64,000 nt of DNA from Stachybotrys elegans (taxonomy: Eukaryota > Ascomycota > Sordariomycetes > Hypocreales > Stachybotryaceae), in contig JAGPNK010000013.1 of the NCBI GenBank assembly GCA_020746835.1, positions 1,364,001 to 1,428,000 of the forward strand, read 5' to 3'. The translations under genes and the position numbers were made by a program. The notes under the pieces are model-generated. The model had not been told where the DNA came from. It made no database searches and saw only the letters and a program-made list of their open reading frames with translations. Shown one piece after another: positions 12,201 to 24,302 of the stretch (position 1 is the first letter of the stretch; every line of letters begins with the position of its first letter).

Positions 12201-15200
12201 ATTATATAAAATAATATATTTAAAAAGGCTACTTCTTTTTATAAAATTACTTTTAAAAGAGTTAACTATAATATATATTTTTAAAAATTATAGTACTTAT
12301 ATATATACTTTTTATACTTTTTTATTATTTAAAAAAATCAATATATTATTAAGATAATAAATAATAAAGATATTAAGATATTCCCTTAGAATATATATAA
12401 TTATTTATTAGAATATTATAGATATATTAGTTAACCCTTATAGTATAGTAAGGTACTTATATAGTCTATACTTTATTTTAAATACTATTTTCTACTTATA
12501 TTCTTTCTTTATTTAGATTTAATTATATATAAATATAAGGTTTAGTATAGTAAGATTATTTTACTATATAGTCTATCTTTTATTTTCCCTATTAGAGATA
12601 GTAATATTCTATTTTTAATAATAATAGTATTAAACTATTTATAATTAATAACTAATTATAGCCTACTATCTTTCTTAAATATAAATATAACTAAATATTT
12701 AATTAATAACTTAAATACTTAAATCTTTTCTTAATATAATATCTATTTTAGATATTTTTTAAGTACTTTTTTCTATTTTATATTAAAAGTATATAGTTTA
12801 TTAAAATATAGTTATTTTCTATTAATAAGGTTAATTTTATAATTCTATTTAAAGTATTATAGTAGTTTTTTTTTAACCTTTTTATTAAAGAGCTTTTTAT
12901 ATTTATAGTATTATATTAGTATATTTTTTAATCTTTCTTTTCTTTCTATTACTTTCTACTTTATTTTTTTAAGATTTTTATTAAGCTTTTTAAACTATTA
13001 TATTATTTAGTATATAATATAATTTATTTATTACCTTTATCTTTATATTTATTTATATACTATTCCTTATAGAGATAGTAAGAATTCTATTCTCTATCTT
13101 TCTTCTTTTAGTTATTTAATTAAAGATTAAGATTTCTTTAAGTTTACTTTAATATAGCTAGATATAATTTACTTAAGTAATTCTATCTAGTTAGTTTTCT
13201 AGTTAATTTATAGATTATACTTTTTAAATTATTTATATTTTAAAAGTATATTTACTATTTAGAATTTCCTAATATAAGTATATATATATATATTGCTATT
13301 TATAACTTATAGATAGAGATAATTAGTATTTTCTATAATACCTTTTTTTAATAGGGTATTTTTATTAATATCTTAAATAGTAGTTTTTTATATTACTTTC
13401 TATAGTAGCTTAAGTCTATTTATAGTTTTAAGACTAATATAGTTCTTTTATACTCTATAGTTTAAAAATACTATAAGCTATTATCTATTAATCTATACTT
13501 ATATAATAAGTTTCTATTCTTTATTATTATTATTATATATATATAGAACCTTATACTTTACGCTTTAATATTTTATTTTAGGAGGTATTTTTAGTTTTTT
13601 AATATATTATACTAGTCTATAATCTTAGCTTATATATATATCTTATATTTTTTATATAGATAGTTATAGTGGTTTAGTACTTTTATATACTAACTATTAT
13701 ACTTTTTTTTTTATTAAAAATAAATAGATTATATAACTATTTCTTTACTATTTAGTAGTTTTAAATCTTAATATAAATAGTATTTAGTACTAAAGTAATT
13801 ATAATTTTAATAAAAAAATAGTTATTTTTAAATTTATTCTTACTATATATTTTATATAAGTATATATAGTATAATACTTATAAAATCTTATTATAGTCTA
13901 GTAATCTCTATAGATAATAGGGTATTTTCTATTATTTATTTCTATTTTATTTATTCTTTTAAAGCTTAAACTATTCTTACTTTATAAATATAGAATCTAT
14001 TATTATTAAGGCTTTATTTTTAATAATATTATTAAGTACTTTAATAGTATACTTTATTTTTATCTCTTTAAAATAATATATTAGTTATATTTATATACTA
14101 TATAAGTTTTATAGTACTTTTTATACTTTTTTACTATTTTAATTAGTTTATATACTATAGATTCTTTTCTCTATAAATTCTATAGACTATTTATATTTTT
14201 ATTACTAATAATATTATTTTCTAAAACATTTAGTCTAAGCCTACTATAATATTATATTAGCTTATATAAATATAGATATATATTCCTTAATTTTAATAAT
14301 ATATTTAAATTCTCTTTATAATTGCCTTACTTACTATAGTTAGCTTACTTATTAGAATTATATAGGAATATTATTAATAAAGTTCCTATTCTAGTTATAT
14401 AATATTATAGTAATAATTATATCTTATATAAGTCTTTAATTCTATTATTTTTTATTTTATTTCTCTAGGGCCTTTTATACTTATTAAATATTTTATAATA
14501 TTTAGAAATTATTTATAGAGTTCTAGTAGATTTTAATAATCTCTTATAGAAATCTAAAGGGTTTTTATTTAATAGCTTTATTTACCTAGAGTTATTTTTT
14601 ATATAGATTCTAAATATAGCTAACTATTTATTAATTTAAGTTAAAGTTATTTAGCTATACTTTTTTAAATTAATTCTATAGTTATAATATATAATAATAC
14701 CTAAAATAATAATACCTAAAATAATAATATTTCTTATATTTATAAAGTGTATAGTTATTATTTTTATAGTAGTTTTATTTAACTAATATATAGAGGTCTT
14801 TTTCTTTTATAAAGATAAGCTTAAATATCTAGTACTTTTAATTCTTTAGTCCTTAGTAAAGCCCTTTTTTATTAAAATATTCTTTAAATATATATCTATA
14901 TTTAAGTTTTCTATTATAGAGTTTATTCTATTTAATAGAATTAAAGTTATTCTTTTATATAGCTTTATAATTATTTTAATTTAATAGAATTATAAGTCTA
15001 TAAAATTATAGCTTCTTTTTATTATATATAATAACTATTATAGTATATATTATAGTTTTAATACTAGTGTTTCCCTTATTAGAAAGTAGTATAAAGTATA
15101 TATATTCTTTTTTATTTATTCCTTTAAATTCTCTTTTTTTAAATATTTCTATTTAAAACTTATTTTAAATTAGCTTTATATAGTTTCTTTAAATATAGTC

Positions 15201-16267
15201 TTTCTTTTTATAGTTATAGTAAATAATATTATTCTTTTATTATATAGTACTAATACTAGTATTTATAACTCCTATATATATTCTATATAAAGTAAAGTAT
15301 TTTCCTTATTACTTTCTTTTTTAATTTATAAAGTAATTAGTCTTTTTACTATTATTAGTTATATATTTCTTTTCTTAGTCTTACTAATAGAGATATTTAT
15401 TAATTTAAATAGCTATAGTAATATATTTAGCTATAGTATTTAGTAATTCTATTACTTTAGTAAGTTTATTTTTAATTTTATTTTTTAACTCTATATAAAT
15501 AAAGTTAATAATAATCTTTTTATTCTATTTTAAAATTAACCTTAGTTATTAAACTTCTATAATATATAAAGTAGCTAACTTAGTTTATTAAAGATCTTTA
15601 AGCTTAGTAATAGCTTACTATTTTTTATTAATAATACTAAATAAGTTTTTAATTTATATTTTAAACCCTTTAAAGTTTTTAAAAATATTTATAGTTTTAT
15701 TATAATATAAATTCTTTTTATTTATTAGTTTAGCTATTTATATATATTAGTTTTATAGAACTAAAGTAAATATTTTTTTAATATTTTTCTTTAGTTAGGT
15801 AATTATAAAGTTAATTCTAATTTTATTATTTTTAAAAGTTATTAAAAAATAAATAAAGTAAGTTTTAAATTATTTAAAAAAGTCTTTAATTTTATTAAAG
15901 TTACTATTAAACTTATTAGGTTTATTAATTTTAAGAATATATCTTTCTTTATATATACTTTATTTAGCTTTAGCTATAGTAACTTTCTTAGTTATAATAT
16001 AAACTATATTAATAGTAAGGTTATAAATATTAATATATTTAAGTAAAATTTTATTCTATTTATATAGAGTATTATTCTATTATATAAATATATTAATTAT
16101 ATTTTATATAACTTTAATATTATTTAACTATTTTAGAGTTAATCTTTCTATTATATTTATAATATTAAAGTAGTTTCTAAATAGTTAAATTTCTATTTAA
16201 AGCTTTATATTACTAAAGGGTATATTAGCTATTTTATTATTACTTAATTAAAATAATATATATATTT

Positions 16268-17566
16268 TTAAACCCCCTAAGCATAGAGTAAAACTACTTA
16301 AGGGAAAAGGGGTATTAGTAAGGTCTTCCCTTTAGTTATACTAAGGTTAAATAAGTTATATAAATGTCTAATTACCTATTATATAGTAGGTCTAACCCTT
16401 CTATAGATATACTTAATTATCTACATTATATATCCCTTAGTACACCGTTATTTAACTGACTTTCTAAATAATAAAGATGTCCCTCTTATAGCTATAGGGA
16501 CCACAGTTATAAATATAGTTATAAATAGACTAATAGTAGTATAATTAATAAGGGTTTTTTATCTATAGATTAAGAATATATTAAACATTATCTAGGCCTT
16601 CTAAACATAGCCTAAAACACTTAGTATTATATTATAAAAAAGCTCTCTATCTCTCTTTACTAAAGTAGTATACTAGGTAGTTATTTTTACTATTCTAATA
16701 GTTTAATAGGCTTTAAAATGCCTATTGTTTAAAGAAGGCTCTAGTAGACTTACTAGTTTTATTTACCTTTTTTTTGTCTTTTTAGTTCTAGAGAGGGCCT
16801 AGGTCTAGACTATTAGGCTATTATTTAAAGGGCTTAAAAGCCCCAGTCTATTACTATTAGCAATACTATTTCTCAGCCTCTTAGGATAGATAGACTTATC
16901 TCTATAGTTTGGCTATTTCTAGCTTAGGCAGGCTATTAGTGTTTCTACTCTAGGGGGGTTAGTTTAATACTATTCCTAGCATTTTAGTTTATATTCTCTA
17001 TTAAGTATTATTAATAATAAAGATTTTAATATATAAATAGAAGGAAGAAAAAGAGAGAGATATATAATAAAGGGATAAAAACCTTTTTATATATATCTTT
17101 TAAACTCTATTCTAGGGCTAGGCCTTATATACTAGATTATATATTCCTAGCCTAATATAGCTATAGCACTATCTATAGCTATAGCTATTACATGCTTTTT
17201 CATTATGAGCCTATATAGTCTAAGAACTTCCGCTGGAATCGCAGTATATATAACAGTACCTTTGCCTTATTAAAACATATATAAAAGCTAGATAAATAGG
17301 CCAATAAACAGTATATATATATATTAAGTCTACTAACTATAAGTCCCCCTAATTATATATACTTATATATAGTTACTACTGCTGCCACTATTATAGCCCT
17401 CTTATTATTCTTTAGCTCTAGCTAATAGAAGATATTAATTATATACTATAGTTTAATAATCCCTTTATTATTTAATACTATTCTTTAGTTCTATAGATAG
17501 TAAGATTACTATTGTTTATATATACTATTATTCTTTTTTCTATATTAAACACACTTACTATATTAT
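16268..17566. mobile_element. Younger 1.3 kb insertion inside the dead retrotransposon
   Basis: Composition shifts abruptly to a milder AT bias with surviving CA/TG and G/C runs (CCCCC near 16270, AGGGGGGTT near 16955). The leader sequence of the host element resumes on the other side (TATATTTTTAAA occurs at both junctions), showing insertion into the retroelement. Its last 290 bp (17270-17560) are an inverted copy of 18005-18310. No ORF survives. Class unknown. Confidence 0.55.
17270..17560 (-). repeat. Dispersed 300-bp repeat, inverted copy
   Basis: Matches in reverse complement the blocks at 18005-18310 and about 19705-19975. The shared core reads AACTATAAGTCCCCCTAATT here. This copy retains more G and C than the others, so it is the least RIP-damaged. 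Confidence 0.65.
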
Positions 17567-17629
17567 ATATATTTTTAAAAATATTATTTAAAAGAGTATA
17601 TAATAACTATTTAAATAAAAGCTATTAAT

Positions 17630-18006
17630 ATATAATAGTTAGGTTTTTAACTATAATTAAGTTTAATTATATTAGGATTAGTTATTAATAAAGTAATTAA
17701 AATATATATACTATTAAGTATATATTATATTTAGTAATAGTTAAATACTTAGTATATATAGTAGTTAAAGTAACTAAATTATATTAATAGCTAGTAAACT
17801 TCTAGCTAGATATACTCTATAGAATTCTCTTATTTATATATTATATAGACTATTTATCTATTTAAAGTAAACTATTATAGTTCTAAGGAAGACTAATATA
17901 GTTTAGTAGAATTAATTCCTTAGTTTTATAAATTCTTTAGTCTTAGTAAGTTATATAACAGAGTTATATAACCTTTAAAACTATTATATTATAATATATA
18001 ATATAG
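17630..18006 (-). repeat. LTR-like repeat, copy 2 (5' LTR of the minus-strand element)
   Basis: Direct repeat of 8837-9207 at a spacing of 8.8 kb, with RIP-type transitions as the main differences. Flanked on both sides by inverted copies of a 300-bp repeat. Confidence 0.7.
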
Positions 18007-18310
18007 TAAGTATATTTAATATAGAAAAAAGAATAATAGTATATATAAATAATAATAGCCTTATTATTTATAAAACTAAAGAATAATATTAAATAATAAA
18101 GGGATTATTAAACTATAGTATATAATATTAATATTTTCTATTAGTTAGAGCTAAAGAATAATAAGGGAGCTATAATAGTAATAATAAATAGTAAGTATAA
18201 ATATATATAGTTAGGGGGACTTATAGTTAGTAAACTTAATATATATATATACTATTTATTAGTCTATTTATTTAGTCTTTATATATATTCTAATAAGGTA
18301 TATACTTTAA
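18005..18310 (+). repeat. Dispersed 300-bp repeat, direct copy 1
   Basis: Reverse complement of 17270-17560. A further same-orientation copy lies at about 19705-19975. Heavily RIP-mutated. Confidence 0.6.
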
Positions 18311-18374
18311 TTATTATAATTTATATAAATAGAATGGTTATATAACCTAAAATAGATTAATGCTTTATTAAGGC

Positions 18375-19500
18375 AGTTAGTTTAAAACTACTTACTTATT
18401 ATAATTTAATAGTTTAAGATTAATTATAGAATTAATAGTATTAATCTTCTATAAATATATAAAGTAAAGTAAGTATTATAAGTTTCCTTAGAGTACTTAC
18501 TAGCTATTAATATAATTTAATTATACTTTTATTTAAATAGTTTTTATATACTATTTATATAATATTTTAAAAATACTATATAGTACTTTAAATTAATTAA
18601 GATATTATAATAGCTAATATATTCTTTAGTAATATAAAGATTTAAATTAAGCTTTAAATATTTAAAAATTATTTTAGTACTATAAATAATAAAGAAAATT
18701 TAATTTAAAAGTACTTAAATAATATTTTAGTTATATAAAATATAATTAATATACTTATAGAGTAAAATAATATACTATATTAATAGAATAATATTCTATT
18801 AGATTATATTAATATATATAATATTATAATTAATATTATAAATATTACTATTTAAATAATTATAAATATTAAAAGAAAGTATAAAAATTAAAAAGCTTAT
18901 AAAGAAAAATATATTCTTAAGATTAATAAGTTTAATAAATTTAATAAATACTTTTTAAAAATTAAAGATTTCTTTATATAGTTTAAAATTTACTTTATTT
19001 ACTTTTAAAAATACTTAAAAAAAAAAACTAAAGTTAATTTTACTATTATATAATTTAAAAAAGAAAAATACTAAAAAAATATTTATATTAGTTCTTAAAG
19101 AATAATAAAAGTTTTTTAATAAAAATAAAAATAATAATAATAAATAGAGTTATAAAACTAAATAAATTTATTAAAACTTTAAAAATTTTAAAAAATAAAT
19201 ATAAAATATATTTAGTATTATTAATAAAAATAATAAATAATAGCTAAATTAAAAAATTTATAATAAACTAAATCTATTACTTTCTATATTAAAAAAATAT
19301 AATAGTTAATAGCTATTTTAAAATAAAATAAAGAAATTATTATTAACTTTATTTATATTAAATTAAAAAATAAAGTTAAAGATAAACTTATAAAGATAAA
19401 TAAACTATTTAATATAATATTAAAGTATATTACTATAATAATCTATATTAATAAATAACTCTATTAGTAAAAGTTAAAAAAGAAATACTAAAATATATTT
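18375..19500 (+). mobile_element. Fragment of the same retrotransposon family (plus orientation)
   Basis: Starts with a diverged partial LTR end. The leader stretch with AATAGCTAATATATTCTTTA follows, then a gag-like stretch in which, despite many stops, the pattern KFNK..KIKDFF..FKIYF is still readable near 18930-19010, similar to gag starts of gypsy elements. The stretch 19320-19470 aligns with 22920-23060. Truncated downstream. Confidence 0.5.
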
Positions 19501-19555
19501 ATATAATATAATAGGTATATTTAGTATAGAAAAAAAATAATAATATAATAAAAAA

Positions 19556-20965
19556 AAGAGTATATAGTATAGAGTATAAATAGTAAAAAGTAAATAAATA
19601 GTAAAGATAGTATTTAATACTTTAGTAACTAATATAGTTATAAATAGTAAAGAAAAATAATAATAAAGCTATTATTAAACTATCTATATAAAGTAGTTAA
19701 TTAATTAAAAAAATAATAGTATATATAAATAATAATAGTCTTACTATATATAAAACTAAAGAATAGTATTAAATAATAAAGGGATTATTAAACTATAGTA
19801 TATAATATTAATATTTTCTATTAGCTAGAGCTAGAGAATAATAAAGGAGCTATAATAGTAGTAATAGTAATAAAAGTATATATAGTTAGAAGGACTTATA
19901 GTTAATAGACTAGTCTTAATATATATATATACTATTTATTAGTATATATTTTAATAAAGCTAGTTTTAAAAATACTAAGATATATTTATATACCCTTAAT
20001 AAATAATTAATTAAGAAAAAAAGTATAATACTATTTTATAGAGAATATATATAGAATCTATAGAGATTAATAATATAGAGAAAAAGAACTAAAATAAAAA
20101 GAATACTAAGTACTATAATTATAATAAAAAGAGATACTTTATATAAAATATTAAAGCTTTAAAAAAAGATAAAAAAAATATACTTTAAAATACTAAAAGA
20201 ATAATATCTAACTATAGATAATATAAAAAAATAAATAGAAATCTAAATAATTAAAATAATAATTAAAATAACTCTATATAAAGTAATATACTAAACTATA
20301 TACTATAATAACTAATATTTAATATATAAAGATAAAAAAGATAATAAGTTTTATTTATAATAGAATATATATAATAAGGAAAAGAGTATATAATATAAGG
20401 TATAAATAATAAAGAATAAATAAATAGTAAAGATAGTACTTAATACTTTAGTAACTAATATAGTTATAAATAGTAAAGAGAAATATAAAATATATATTAT
20501 ATAAAGGAATAATAATACTAAGAGAAAGAACTATATAATATTTATTATAATATACTTTTATTTATATACTAAAATACTTATAATAAGGAAAAAAGTATAT
20601 AATATAAAGTATAAGTAATAAAAAGTAAATAAATAGTAAAGATAATATTTAATACTTTAGTAACTAATATAATTATAAATAGTAAAGAGAAATAATAATA
20701 AAGCTATTATTAAACTACTTTTATATATAGAGTAATTAACTAGTTAAATAGCTAAGTAATTAAACTATAAATAGCTATAACTTTATTATAAGCTATATAT
20801 ATATAGGTATATAATATAATAAAATGTTAAAATATATATATATAGAGAGTTAGAGTAAAATTAGTATTTAGTTAAAAAGCTTTAGTTAACTTATTAAATA
20901 AAATTACTAATATTATAAAAGCCTTATTATAATTATAATTATAATTTATACTTAAATAGAAAGTA
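19556..20965 (+). repeat. Cluster of 400-bp repeat copies (three) and one 300-bp repeat copy
   Basis: Partial copies beginning near AAGAGTATATAGTATAGAGT occur at about 19556-19705 and 20378-20490. A nearly full copy is at 20583-20965, homologous to 22132-22500. A copy of the 300-bp repeat lies at about 19705-19975. All are RIP-mutated to different extents. Identity unknown; possibly LTRs or ends of a second element family. Confidence 0.55.
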
Positions 20966-21330
20966 CTATAATATTATAATATAATAACTATATAGATTAT
21001 ATAATAGATTATATAACTTATAAAGAACTAAAAACTTATTAAACTAAATAGTTTAAAGTAAGCCTTAATTTTAAACTAATAGTTTTACTAAGTAACTAGT
21101 TTATATAGTATATAAATAAAAGAATTCTATAGAAAGTATTTATTTAAAAGCCTACTAATTATTAATATAACTTAATTACTTTAATTACTATATATATTAA
21201 GTATTTAACTATTATTAAATATAATATATACTTAATAGTATATATACTCTAACTGCTTTATTAATAATTAATCTTAATATAATTAAACTTAGTTATAGTT
21301 TAAAACTTAACTATTATATATTAATAGTTT
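20965..21330 (+). repeat. LTR-like repeat, copy 3 (plus orientation)
   Basis: Reverse complement of copies 1 and 2. It is followed directly by the leader and gag-like region of a plus-strand element, so it acts as that element's 5' LTR. Confidence 0.65.
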
Positions 21331-23068
21331 TTATTTAAATAGTTATTATATACTCTTAAATAATACTTTTAAAAATATATATATTATTTTAATTAAATAA
21401 TAATAAAATAGCTAATATATTCTTTAGTAATATAAAACTTTAAGTAGAGATTTAAATACTTAGAAACTACTTTAATATAATAAATATTAAAGGAAAATTA
21501 ATATAAAAAGAGTAAAATAATATTATTACTATATAAAATATAGTTAATACTTTTATATAGTAAAATAATATCCTATAAAACTAAAATAATATTCTACTTT
21601 AATATATTAATGTTTATAATTTTACTACTAATATAGTTTATATTATAATTAAAAAAGCTACTATAGCTAAAGCTAGTTAAAGAATATATAAAAAAGAATA
21701 TATTTTTAAAATTAATAAATCTAATAAGTTTAATAGTAACCCTAATAAAATTAAAGACTTTTTTAAATAGCTTAAGATTTACTTTATTTACTTTTAATAA
21801 TTTTTAAAAATAATAAAGCTAAAATTAACTTTATAATTATTTCATTAAAGGGAAATACTAAAAAAATTTTTACTTTAGTTTTATAAAACTAATATATATA
21901 AATAGCTAAACTAATAAATATAAATAACTTATACTATAATAAAACTATAAATACTTTTAAAAACTTTAAAGAATTTAAAATATAAATTAAAAACTTATTT
22001 AGTATTATTAATAAAAAGTAATAAGTTACTATTAAGCTTAGAAATCTTTAATAAATTAAATTAATTACTTTATATATTATAAAAGTCTAATAATTAAAGT
22101 TAATTCTAAAATAAAATAAAGAAGTTATAATAAGGAAAAGAGTATATAGTATAGAGTATAAGTAGTAAAGAGTAAATAAATAGTAAAGATAGTATCTAGT
22201 GCCCTAGTAACTAATATAGTTATAAATAGTAGAGAAAAACAATAATAAGGCTATTGTTAGGTATATAGGGTAGCTAACTAGCTAAGTGGCCGAGCTATAG
22301 GTGGCTGCAAGCACTATTATAAGCCATACTGAGCTTGACTATATATAGGCATATAATGCAACGGGATGTTAAGCTAGCATATACAGAAGGTTACAGTGGG
22401 GTAGTGCCTAGCTAGGAAGCTTTAGTTAACTCATTAAATAAGATTGCTAATGCTATAGAAGCCTTATTGTAACCTATGCCTAGATAGAGAGCACTACTAG
22501 CAATACTAATGAAAAGCTTTAATAACACTGGAAAAGCCTATAATATCACTCTAGGCTGCTAATAGAGAAAAGCTTAATCTACCTTGCCTATAGCTATATA
22601 AAGCCCTTAAGCCCCTGGCTTAAGAGAGATGAATTTATTATCTATATTCCACTACCTGCTTATATCTTATAGTTAAAATATAAGTAAATAACACCTATAC
22701 TCATAACAATATAACTACTCTAGCAGCTATAGCAGCCTTAGCTACTGCCACTATAAACACTGGCAAAGTCATCCACAAAGTGAGTTGCCCTAAGGGATCT
22801 TCTAATAATAGTGTTGCTAACGGTAACAGGATGACTTCTGCCGTCCTCCTTCCCCCGGAGCCCCAGAGCTATATAAGAAGCGGCAGGGCAGAAAGAGCAA
22901 GAAGGCCTAACTCGCCGACGAAATAAAGAAGTTATTATTAATTTTATTTATATAAAACTAAAGAATAAAGTTAAAAATAAACTTATTAAAATAGTAAAAC
23001 TATTAAATACTATAGCTAAATATACTATTATAGCCATTTAAATTAATAAATATTTCTATTAGTAATCG
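21331..23068 (+). mobile_element. Truncated plus-strand retrotransposon, interrupted at 22129-22920
   Basis: Leader and gag-like remains (about 21690-22113) continue after an insertion at 22936-23068, where they stop abruptly against ordinary DNA. The order matches the fragment at 18375-19500. No usable reading frame remains. Confidence 0.55.
22129..22920. mobile_element. 792-bp insertion with a perfect 15-bp target duplication
   Basis: AAATAAAGAAGTTAT occurs at 22114-22128 and again at 22921-22935, and the homologous uninterrupted site exists near 19325. The insert starts AATAAGGAAAAG and ends CTCGCCGACG. Its left 370 bp belong to the repeat family at 20583-20965. The right part (about 22500-22920) has nearly normal composition and escaped RIP. 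It contains CTATATAAGAAG near 22867 but no ORF. The long target duplication is more like target-primed insertion than an LTR or cut-and-paste event. Confidence 0.65.
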
Positions 23069-24302
23069 CGGAAGCGCTGCTGCCACCACCGGTTTAGCGG
23101 CATCGCCCGTTTAGGCAAGGCGCGCTTGCCGCTTTGTCGCCCGTGTCCATCACGTGACCTTCCGTATATAAGAAGTGAACAACCTCTTCGCCCTGTCTGA
23201 AAGGTATCATCGACTTCTTCCTCCTCTTCATACCTTGCTGTCTGACTGTTCCTCATTTCCCTGCCATGAAGCGAGCACGGCCATCTCCCCACCGTCGCGC
23301 TGCTACTATTGCATGCCGCCGAAGTAACGCCTTTACCTCACCAAGCCATCATGGATATCCCCTTCCTCGTTGTCCAGTTTCCAGACCTCGATAATATTAT
23401 CCACGGTAGGCAGAAGCTTCTCTATTCACGCAAATTGAATTCATCTAACTTTGATTTGTATGGCTTGATTTCAGGAGGCTTCCTGGCAATGTGTCTTATT
23501 TTCCTTGCCATATCAGCCACCGCTTCGTCTTCCTAGATGACGTCTGATCATGACCCGGACTCCCCAAAACATCAGCGTGCTGCCGCTCCTCCCATGTACC
23601 GGAGAGGCCTCCCATGATGGATGCAATCAAATGGAAAATGCCGCAGTGGCTCATCCGGCGTGACGCGGCCCCAGACGAAATAGGGAAGCCGAGAGGACCA
23701 CCGGCATGAAAGGGGTCGCATGATCCTTCTCCAGCTTGCGTCAGCTCATGAGGAGTCGGAGGCGGTGACTGGTAGGCATCCAATAGTTCGCCAGTTCAGA
23801 CCACCCCTTTGCAGAGGAACTTCTGAACTCCAGGGGACGAGCCATCAGCAAACGGCCAGCTGGTTGTCTCTGGCGACAAGGTTGCCCCTTTCTCTCTCGA
23901 CTTGATATGGTTCTCGACTCATCTCGGCCTTGGAAGGATTCGGGGGCTATGAATGATCGACGTGTCTGAGCACATTCTTCGGCCTTATTCTTGGCTTCAT
24001 TGGTTCGGAAGCTGAAGTTTCCGGTGAAGAATGGCCTGATCTAGACTCAAGATGGCTTCCGCACCGGATGGAGGTCTTTCACACGACCCGCATAGCCTGA
24101 TCATGACCTGGATGACGTGGCAAGTCAATGGGGGCTCAATTATCAGGGGGGTCTTACCAAAGAGTGAGGCGTCCCTTGTGGGACACATTTTGCGGAGGTC
24201 TGGGACAAGGACAAATGCTCAGGCGTGTGGTTATATTTACCTTGTGCTTCCCCCCAGGAGCTACAATCTGGACAGAGATATCGACCACCTCTTTCAGTCA
24301 GG
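23069..24302. other. Edge of normal-composition DNA upstream of the Myb-like gene
   Basis: GC content jumps to normal at 23069. A TATA-like GTATATAAGAAG lies near 23164, downstream of a CACGTG site near 23152, and an ATG at 23266 opens only a short Arg-rich frame. A 75-codon plus-strand frame at 23309-23536 ends in a hydrophobic tail but shows no family signature. I cannot support a gene here. Confidence 0.4.

Larger units (their letters stand above)
9208..17629 (-). mobile_element. Internal region of a dead LTR retrotransposon (minus orientation)
   Basis: Lies between LTR copies 1 and 2. Read on the minus strand, the stretch just below 16260 aligns with the leader and gag-like stretch of the plus-strand copy at 21390-21480, which fixes orientation. 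All reading frames are destroyed by RIP stop codons, so gag and pol domains cannot be read. It is interrupted by a less mutated insert at 16268-17566. Confidence 0.6.
8601..23068. repeat. 14.5 kb AT-rich, RIP-degraded repeat block
   Basis: Overwhelmingly A+T. C survives mostly before T or C and G mostly after A or G, while CA and TG are strongly depleted and TA is enormously enriched. This is the pattern left by RIP (C-to-T at CpA on both strands). No ORF of 60 codons exists on either strand between about 8567 and 23059. Repeated families inside (listed separately) show that the substrate was nested retroelements. The right boundary is abrupt: position 23068 onward returns to ordinary composition. 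Such blocks are typically H3K9-methylated and DNA-methylated in fungi, but that is family knowledge and not seen here. Confidence 0.92.

Noticed and set aside
8601..23068. CRISPR-like or centromere interpretation of the AT-rich block
   Set aside because: No regular spacer array. Transition-type damage and recognisable LTR copies explain it as RIPed transposons.
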